NCBI GenBank assembly: GCA_003550305.1 | Contig: QKYT01000085.1 | Coordinates: 251,646-266,762 of the forward strand | Direction: 5' to 3' | DNA length: 15,117 bases | Source: Glomus cerebriforme | Taxonomy: Eukaryota > Glomeromycota > Glomeromycetes > Glomerales > Glomeraceae | Shown here: positions 9,700 to 15,117 of the stretch, in pieces | Layout: each line of letters begins with the position of its first letter | How positions within the stretch are numbered: the first letter of the stretch is position 1 | The notes under the pieces: generated by a model | What the model was told of the DNA's origin: nothing | Databases searched by the model: none | What the model saw: the letters and a program-made list of their open reading frames with translations, nothing else | Position numbers and translations under genes: made by a program

Positions 9700-11202
9700 C
9701 TATACAATTTGAAAAACTTCATATTCTTCTATAGTAAAATTATTTTCAACTTTTCTAATCGATTTATTATAAGAAGCTTTTATACAGTAACCACCGGAAA
9801 AGTTACCCAATATTCTAAGATCGCCTCTACCAAATGATGGACCAAAATAACTGTTGTTATATATAGCATGATTTTCCTCCTTTACACGACTTAAAATATA
9901 ATTTTCAATTCCTTCATTATTAATAGAGAATATAAAAGAGAATATAAAACTATCTTTAGTGGAGTAAAATCCATCAATAGATTTCCATGCAATCGGATTA
10001 TATCCTCCAAGAATTTCGTTACTATCTTTTATTTTAACAATCGTTACAGTGTGAGATTGATTATCACGAATTTCATGGAATCCAACTCCATTACGAGATT
10101 TGCGAAATAATAATTTGAATACACATGGAGAAGCCAACTTGTCCGTATTATTGATCCATTTTAAAATTAATTCTGCATGTTGATATGTAATAATTTTTGA
10201 ATCAATAGTTCTTAAATTAATTTCTTTAGTTATATAAGGTCTTGATCTATCTACAACAGTACTTGTATTACTTTCTTTAGTTCTTGATCTATCACTTAGC
10301 TTACTATTAGGATCCAAAAGACTCAAAAAACCTTTTAATAAGTTTTTATATAATTCTTTTGGCAGAATTTCTTCATAAGGTAAAACTTTATCCATAAATT
10401 CTTTAGAAGTTAAATTATTAAATTTAATAAATGGAATACAATGTTGTAAAATATTTTTTAAAGTATTGAAATCATCATTTGAATAATCTTTAAAGTCGGA
10501 AGGAAGTGCTTTATTTTGAGCAACTCCCCATTTAAGTACATTTTCCCAAATTTGAACTTCGCTCATTTGAAGATTATCATTTTGAATAATTGAAACCAAA
10601 AGTTTTTCTGTGATTGAAGAGAAATTTGGTGAGTTAAATAACCTATCCGGTTCTTTAGATATTAAGTCAGTACAATATTTTTGAAGTTCCAAAAAAGAAT
10701 CATTTTCAAAACTTGTCTGATATATCAAATAAAAATTTTGTTCCATCCAATTTGTTTTGTTCTTGATCAAAAAAGATTGTAAATGGACGATTAATTCTTG
10801 AAGATTAAGTTCACTGGCGGCAAATAATATTTTAAATATATCTGAAGTATCATATTCTTCCAAAGAAAGCCTTCCGCCATAAATATACCTAAATATAGAC
10901 ATTTGTTAATATCAAAAATATATTCATAATTAACTTTTTATTTACCTCAATATTATTTGAAAAATTTCCGGTAAAATATTTGGTAATTTAATTTGTACTA
11001 AGGTCCCATCATTTTTCTTTTTATTAGTTGATAAAATTCTTCTCAAATAAGGAGAACGATAATATAAAATAACCATATGAGCATGAAATATTTTTACATA
11101 AGGGTCATTACCAACTTCAATTGTAATATCATAAAATTCATCATCATTCAAAATTTCGAGTAAATTTTGTGATAGCTTTGACAAAAGTTTATTGTCGGCC
11201 AT
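9700..11202 (-). CDS. BTB-BACK-TLDc domain protein, two exons, 481 aa
   Basis: The coding sequence joins exon 1 (11202-10946) to exon 2 (10888-9700, stop TAG). The 57-nt intron splits an AG|G arginine codon (residue 86), and removing it restores a continuous BTB domain through IILRYIYGG. BTB spans about residues 18-127: FYDITIEVGNDP, then the hallmark F-HAHMVILYYRS. A BACK-like helical region follows at about 128-235, with IWENVLKWG near 199-207. A polar linker at about 280-308 leads to a TLDc domain (about 309-481) with KLLFRKSRNG, ILGGYNPIAW (378-387), GPSFGRGDLRI (435-445) and a terminal EEYEVFQIV. In known families BTB-BACK proteins dimerise and often act as Cullin-3 substrate adaptors, while TLDc domains occur in OXR1/NCOA7-type proteins that bind the V-ATPase and affect oxidative-stress resistance. 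The role of this combination in these fungi is unknown to me. The start ATG has A at -3 and G at +4 and opens just before the BTB domain. No signal peptide or membrane segment is seen. A close paralogue lies upstream on the same strand. Confidence 0.93.
10889..10945 (-). other. Intron of the first BTB-TLDc gene (57 nt, phase 2)
   Basis: The donor is AG|GTAAAT and the acceptor TATATTTAG|G. A branch-like ATTAAC lies about 20 nt before the acceptor. The unspliced reading hits TAA straight after the donor, so splicing is needed to join the BTB halves. Position and phase match the intron of the neighbouring paralogue exactly. Confidence 0.9.
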
Positions 11203-11266
11203 TTTTATTATAAATTTAATAAAAAAAAGTAAAAAAAAAAAAAAAAGGAAAAAAATTTGATTCCTG

Positions 11267-11273
11267 ATTTATA
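11267..11273 (-). promoter_or_regulatory. Possible TATA element of the first BTB-TLDc gene
   Basis: TATAAAT on the minus strand lies about 65 nt upstream of the ATG. A T-rich minus-strand tract (poly-A on the plus strand, about 11221-11255) lies between it and the start. Spacing and sequence suit a core promoter, but such motifs arise easily in AT-rich DNA. Confidence 0.35.
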
Positions 11274-11416
11274 TTGGAAAGAATAATCTGTGCGACGTTA
11301 AAGTAAATTTGGTGTTACAGTCATTCAATAGCTAATATCTAAAAGGATTAAAGTTTTCGTTACACGAAATTAAAATACAAATTTTTTTAGGGCGTTACTT
11401 ATTTATCGACCCACAT

Positions 11417-11432
11417 TAAATCACGTGATTTA
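11417..11432. promoter_or_regulatory. 16-bp perfect palindrome with CACGTG E-box
   Basis: TAAATCACGTGATTTA is its own reverse complement. The core ATCACGTGAT fits the site type bound by bHLH factors such as yeast Cbf1 or the animal MiT/TFE family. It sits about 215 nt upstream of the ATG of the 9700-11202 gene, where an upstream control site could lie. Binding is inferred from the motif alone. Confidence 0.4.
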
Positions 11433-11586
11433 TAAAAATTTTTTAATTTAAACATGGATACTTTCAAACTAAAAATTTAACGAAGTTATTTATTTATTTA
11501 TAGAATTTTTTTACAACTTAATTTTATTTAACCAAGAAAATACATTTCCATAGAAATTAAGTCTATTTAAAACTAAGTGAAACAAA

Positions 11587-11849
11587 GAAGGAATTTAGGT
11601 GGAAATAAAGGAGGAGAATGGGTGAAAATAATGGAGGAATATAGGCGAAGAGAATAGGTGAAAATAAAGGAGAATAAAAAAGAAATTATAAAATTACAAT
11701 ACCTAAAAATCAAGAATTAAAATAACCAAGATCAAGAATTAGAATAACCGAAGATCAGGAATGAAAATACCCAAAATAAAAGGAGAATAGGCAAAAATAG
11801 AGGAGGAGTATAGGTGAGAATAAAAGAGAAATATAGGTGAAATAAGGGA
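11587..11849 (+). repeat. A/G-rich minisatellite between the paralogues
   Basis: Degenerate copies of a unit of about 20-25 bp resembling AATAGGTGAAAATAAAGGAG occur at about 11587-11680 and 11778-11849. Between them lie three or four copies of a unit of about 23 bp built on ACCAAGATCAAGAATTAGAA (about 11697-11775). The reading frame antisense to this and the following A-rich tract is phenylalanine-rich low complexity and not a gene. Confidence 0.7.
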
Positions 11850-12052
11850 AAAACAAAACAAAACAAAAAAAAAAAAAAATGAAAAAAAGAGCAAAGAAAA
11901 CCCTAACCAAAAATAAAGAAAAAAAAAGATTAGTTAAAGTAGTTAAAGTAAAAAATATTACCAAAAAACACCCATATACCTAAACTTACCATTTGCTAGA
12001 GCGTCAAACTTTGTTAATGAAATAAAAATAAAGCGAAAAAGTCTTGTGCTAC

Positions 12053-12122
12053 AAAATGTAAACAAAAATAATTGGCTAATCATAGAGACCGCCATGGCGA
12101 TTCGGGTCGCCAACTACATTTT
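12053..12122. repeat. GC-rich nested foldback element, about 70 bp
   Basis: Outer arms AAAATGTA (12053-12060) and TACATTTT (12115-12122), middle arms TTGGC (12072-12076) and GCCAA (12109-12113), the 10-bp palindrome CGCCATGGCG (12090-12099) and the stem-loop TGGCGA-TTCGGG-TCGCCA (12095-12112) are nested. It is by far the most GC-rich spot in the window. It could be a miniature inverted-repeat element, a structured RNA, or a polymerase-III-type relic, since TGGCTAATCA and GATTCGGGTC weakly resemble A and B boxes. Confidence 0.5.
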
Positions 12123-12444
12123 CCCAATAAAATAAACCCAATTAATATTAAACATATTAGACATATGTGTTTCTAATGAATATAATTCTCTGTTATATTC
12201 AACATCGAGGCTTTGGAATTCTTTTTAGATAAAAATATTATTTGTTATCAATTAATATAAAATAGTGGAATTTAAGTTACTATATTACGATTAAAGTTTT
12301 TACTATTATAATAGAAAGATTGTTATATCAATTTCTGCTGAATATTAAGACTAAGCTTATCTCTTTAATTGCGCCTAAAAGTACTAAACTAACTTTAAGA
12401 ATATAATACCACATAAAATATATTCATATAAATGTATGATGATA

Positions 12445-13961
12445 TTAAGTTTCCTTCTTTATGATTTGAAATACTTCATAATCTTCTATTGAAAAGTTTT
12501 CTTCCGTATTTCTTATCCTTTTTTCATAATCTCCTTGATCACAAATATTATCGTTATATTCTGAATTTTCACTTCCGCTTACATCTATATACAAATCTTC
12601 GTTGCCAAATACGGGTCCACATTCATTGTGATAAAATATTGCATGATTAATATCCTTTACAGGGCTTAAGATTGGATCTTTAAAGTTATCTTTATTCTTA
12701 AACGAAAATATAAAGCTATCTTTTGTTATGCCCCATTCAAAATTATTACATGGGCCCTTCCATATCAAAGGATTATATCCTCCAACAATTTCTTCTGTTT
12801 CTTTTATTTTAATGAATGTAACAGTAAGAGGTATATTATCGCATAATGTATGAAACTTTTTAGGAGTAAAACCATCTCTACTTCCTCTTAATAATAATCT
12901 AAATTTGTAAGGTAAATACAATTCCCTTGCATAAACAAATTTGCTTTTAACATCTATATTATTAATCCATCTTGAAATTATAGAAATAATATTTATATTA
13001 ACAATATTTGAATCAATAATTCCATCAATATTTCTATATCTAGGAAGTAAAATATTATTATTTGGTTCGCTATTAGGATCCAGATAAGAATTTAATAACT
13101 CTTCATAAAATGGATGTTTTAAAAGTCTTCTATATGGATGAACTTTTTGTACAAATTCTTCAGAAGATAAACTAAAAAATCTAATCAAGGGTAAACAATG
13201 TTTTAATGTAATTTCCATCATTTTAAAATCATCATCTGTCCAAGTTATAAGATCTGAAGTGAGAGTTGGATTTTGTGCAAGACCCCATTTTAATACATGT
13301 TCCCAAATTTCANTTTCTTTCATTTGTAAATCATCTTTTTTAATAAGTGAAATCAAAAGTTTTTCGGGAAGTGAAGTAAAATTTTGTGATTTGAATATAT
13401 TTTCAGGTGATTTATTCATACAATCTTTACAAAATTGTTGAAGTTCTAAAAATGAATTAGATTGAAAACTTATTTGATAAGTATGTTCAAAATGTTGTTC
13501 CATCCATTCAGATTTATTTTCAATTAAATATTTTTGTAAATGATCAACCAATTCTTGAAGGTGAAATTGATCAGCAACAACCAATACTTTTAAAATTTCT
13601 AAAGTATCTTGCTCATTTAATGAAATGACACCGCCATAAATATATCTAAATTATAAAAATTTATATTAAATATAGAAAACTTAATAAAAATTATAAATAT
13701 GACATACTTTAAAATAATCTGAAAGATTTCTGGAGAGATATTTGAAAACTTAATATGAGCTAAGACGCCATCATTATTTTTTTTATTGCAAGTCAAAGTT
13801 CGTCGTAAAAATGAAGAACGGTAACACAGGATAATCATGTGTGCGCGGAATATTTTTACATTTGGATCATTACCAACTTCAATTGTAATATCATAATATT
13901 CATCATCATCCAAAACTTCAATATAATTTTTACTTAATCTGGCAAAGAAAGTAGATGACAT
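12445..13961 (-). CDS. BTB-BACK-TLDc domain protein, two exons, 484 aa
   Basis: Exon 1 (13961-13708) joins exon 2 (13645-12445, stop TAA). The 62-nt intron splits an AA|A lysine codon (residue 85), giving IILKYIYGG across the junction. The unspliced frame runs on into a hydrophobic tail (YVIFIIF...) absent from the family, so splicing is the better model. BTB is at about residues 17-126 (YYDITIEVGNDP, F-RAHMIILCYRSSFLRR). A BACK-like region follows at about 128-240 (IWEHVLKWG near 198-206), then a linker, then TLDc at about 293-484 with FRLLLRGSRDG, IVGGYNPLIW (371-380), GPVFGNEDLYI (428-438) and EDYEVFQII near the end. Against its downstream paralogue it has an acidic insertion near residues 440-455 (SGSENSEYNDN) and a KKET tail. 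One ambiguous base at 13313 leaves residue 196 undetermined (ANT codon: Asn, Ile, Thr or Ser). Known family roles are Cullin-3 adaptor (BTB-BACK) and V-ATPase or oxidation-resistance contact (TLDc). Its actual role is not shown by the sequence. Confidence 0.93.
13646..13707 (-). other. Intron of the second BTB-TLDc gene (62 nt, phase 2)
   Basis: The donor is AA|GTATGT and the acceptor TATAATTTAG|A, with very AT-rich sequence between them. It interrupts the same codon of the BTB domain, in the same phase, as the intron of the paralogue. It therefore predates the duplication. Confidence 0.9.
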
Positions 13962-14093
13962 TTTTTTTTAAAAGAAAAGTAAAAGGAGGAAATAAAAACG
14001 ATTTTTTTTTCAGAAGCAAGTTGCAAATCAATTTATTGTAGTACCATATATAAATGTAACATTACACATAATACTATCTCCGTAAATAAATAT

Positions 14094-14104
14094 CCTTTTA
14101 TATA
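14094..14104 (-). promoter_or_regulatory. Probable TATA box of the second BTB-TLDc gene
   Basis: TATATAAAAGG on the minus strand is a near-ideal TATA box about 133 nt upstream of the ATG at 13961. That would give a 5' leader of roughly 100 nt. The stretch from here to the ATG has no other coding candidate except a 64-codon reading frame that spans this motif and resembles nothing I know. Confidence 0.4.
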
Positions 14105-14339
14105 CTGTAATGCTGGCAAGGTTCTCATAATTTTGGCCAAAATTGTTATAAAACATTTTTCGGAGGGATTTACCGCATACAGTACCAAACAAAGCTTATA
14201 CTTTAAAAGGAACAATAAATGAATCACTTTATCAATAAATACAAAAAATAATTAGCAAATATATCTTTTGATATCCTTATTGACAAAATATAACGAAAAC
14301 AATCGCTACCTTGATGTATTTCACGATTTTCATAGATTT

Positions 14340-14579
14340 TATTCAGTCTTTTTCATTATGATTTTTTAACAAATATTCCTTCCAGTTTCAATTAATGTGA
14401 TAGGTTTGTTAATTTCAGTATTAGGTATATCGTTCCTTTTTCCCAGTGCTCTGGATATTTTTCATATTCCATTATTGCATTCCATGTTAATTTTCTAATA
14501 ACTATTTCCATTTTCTCATCTTTTGGTATCTATATGGATAATACGGTGTTGGTACTATATAAATACAAGAAAATGAAGG
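14340..14579 (-). mobile_element. Decayed LINE-like fragment near the second BTB-TLDc gene
   Basis: On the minus strand, 14484-14395 reads WNAIMEYEKYPEHWEKGTIY then LILKLTN with no stop for 30 codons. This is the same reverse-transcriptase block as at 6650-6800, there broken by stops. It runs from the leader of monomer 6 toward the gene at 12445-13961, ending about 400 nt from its ATG. Relative to the other copy, about 25 bp after this block are missing. It is far too short to be active. Confidence 0.6.
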
Positions 14580-14690
14580 GGGAATTCTACAGTAATCTAA
14601 AACCAACCCAGTCAGTTAGGAGATACTCAACTATCTGACTGGTCTTTCCTTGCTTGATATGAGGAAAACCTCATATACAATATAAGGAAG
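14580..14690 (+). repeat. Leader plus hairpin monomer 6
   Basis: The leader GGGAATTCTA has a small insertion (CAGTA) before ATCTAA. It is followed by a 90-bp monomer (14601-14690) with a perfect CCAGTCAG/CTGACTGG pair and the GAGGAAAACCTC hairpin. It is the only single-copy cluster besides the first. Confidence 0.85.
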
Positions 14691-14750
14691 TTAAGAGGGA
14701 GTTTAAAGAGAGTAAGTAGTTTTTAATAATATAAAGGAAAAACATGATAA

Positions 14751-14811
14751 GGATAATAATATAATCAGAAATAAATAATAGAAAATATGAAAATAATGGA
14801 ATATTGAATCA
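14751..14811 (+). repeat. Conserved flank beyond monomers (copy 2)
   Basis: GGATAATAATATAAT, then TAGAAAATATGAAAAT and ATATTGAA, collinear with 7611-7670. The rest of the window to its end contains no gene. Confidence 0.6.
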
Positions 14812-14909
14812 GTTCATTGTATATTTTTACTCGTGCCCTATGAAAAAAGTCTGTGTGATTTTTGTTGAAAAATCATCCAATTAAATTCACTACGATTTCT
14901 NTATANTTG

Positions 14910-14963
14910 ACCATACAATAAATGTGCTAAAAATTGCAATAAATCACACAATAATTGTATGGT
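14910..14963. repeat. Perfect 10-bp inverted repeat
   Basis: ACCATACAAT (14910-14919) and ATTGTATGGT (14954-14963) are exact reverse complements 34 bp apart. A further ATTCATACAATAAT follows at 14965. Confidence 0.5.
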
Positions 14964-15030
14964 AATTCATACAATAATCATCTTATTTTTGACCTGAATT
15001 TATATAATTATTGTCCAATTTTTGTGCCAA

Positions 15031-15112
15031 ATTTTAGGAATTATAATGAGGCGCATTTTAGGAATTATGAGAATAGTCCAAATATTAGGACTGAATTTTA
15101 GAAATTATGATG
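15031..15112 (+). repeat. Short interspersed direct repeats TTTTAGGAATTAT
   Basis: ATTTTAGGAATTATAATG (15031), ATTTTAGGAATTATGAGA (15055) and ATTTTAGAAATTATGATG (15095) are three close copies at uneven spacing. They probably continue beyond the window edge. Confidence 0.65.
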
Positions 15113-15117
15113 GATTA

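Noticed and set aside
10889..11202. Exon 1 as a stand-alone 86-aa protein, with exon 2 starting at ATG 10902
   Set aside because: Both halves are incomplete BTB domains, consensus splice sites join them exactly, and the paralogue shows the same arrangement.
11755..11964. 69-codon minus-strand open frame, Phe-rich
   Set aside because: It is produced by the A-rich minisatellite and poly-A tract and has no domain.
12072..12112. Possible tRNA or polymerase-III gene
   Set aside because: The A-box-like and B-box-like motifs are too close together, no acceptor or anticodon arm can be drawn, and the B-box deviates at conserved positions.
13259..13441. 60-codon plus-strand open frame
   Set aside because: It is antisense to the BACK region of the 12445-13961 gene, whose minus-strand frame has clear domain support.
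14033..14227. 64-codon minus-strand open frame upstream of the second BTB-TLDc gene
   Set aside because: It has no recognisable motif, spans the likely TATA box and has no paralogous counterpart upstream of the other gene. A small upstream gene cannot be excluded without transcripts.
1..15117. CRISPR array
   Set aside because: Repeats are palindromic monomers without regular unique spacers, introns show a eukaryotic genome, and no cas-like gene is present.

Overview
The window looks like nuclear DNA of an arbuscular-mycorrhizal fungus, most likely Rhizophagus (Glomeromycotina). The evidence is very AT-rich sequence, introns of about 60 nt with GTAAAT/GTATGT donors and TTTAG acceptors, two BTB-BACK-TLDc genes of the type hugely expanded in that lineage, decayed LINE copies, and a broken piece of another lineage-specific family. 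The family and lineage links come from memory and were not searched.

Right part (about 9.2-14.2 kb), genic. Two paralogous genes, both on the minus strand, encode proteins of 481 aa (9700-11202) and 484 aa (12445-13961). Each has a BTB/POZ domain, a BACK-type helical linker and a C-terminal TLDc domain. Each is interrupted once by a phase-2 intron (57 and 62 nt) at the same codon of the BTB domain. They lie head-to-tail about 1.2 kb apart and are probably a tandem duplication. The interval between them holds an A/G-rich minisatellite, a GC-rich foldback of about 70 bp and a perfect 16-bp palindrome centred on an E-box. At 9202-9430 is a frameshifted relic whose N-terminal motif (NNGKPITKLEVSPKG...) I recall from a large Rhizophagus family annotated as ion-transport or WD-like proteins.

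Left part (1-8.9 kb) and the far right end: repeat-dominated, with no intact gene. The main component is a repeat of about 88-bp monomers, each made of two adjacent imperfect palindromes. Eight monomers lie in five clusters (71-157 +, 2031-2234 -, 5435-5645 +, 7332-7534 +, 14601-14690 +). Each cluster is flanked on one fixed side by a GGGAATTCTAATCTA leader. Four of the five then run into decayed LINE-type coding sequence pointing away from the monomers; at the first cluster only a short leader-adjacent stretch fits before the window edge. The monomers may therefore be the 5' (promoter-like) end of a non-LTR retrotransposon family. Because neighbouring clusters alternate in orientation, two large overlapping inverted repeats result: 48-2249, with arms of about 0.7 kb, and 2031-5645, with arms of about 1.1 kb.

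The stretches 760-1570, 3100-4440, 5760-6650 and 7680-8940 show no gene, RNA or convincing conserved element to the eye. Scattered single ambiguous bases (n) suggest a draft assembly. One of them falls inside the second BTB-TLDc gene.
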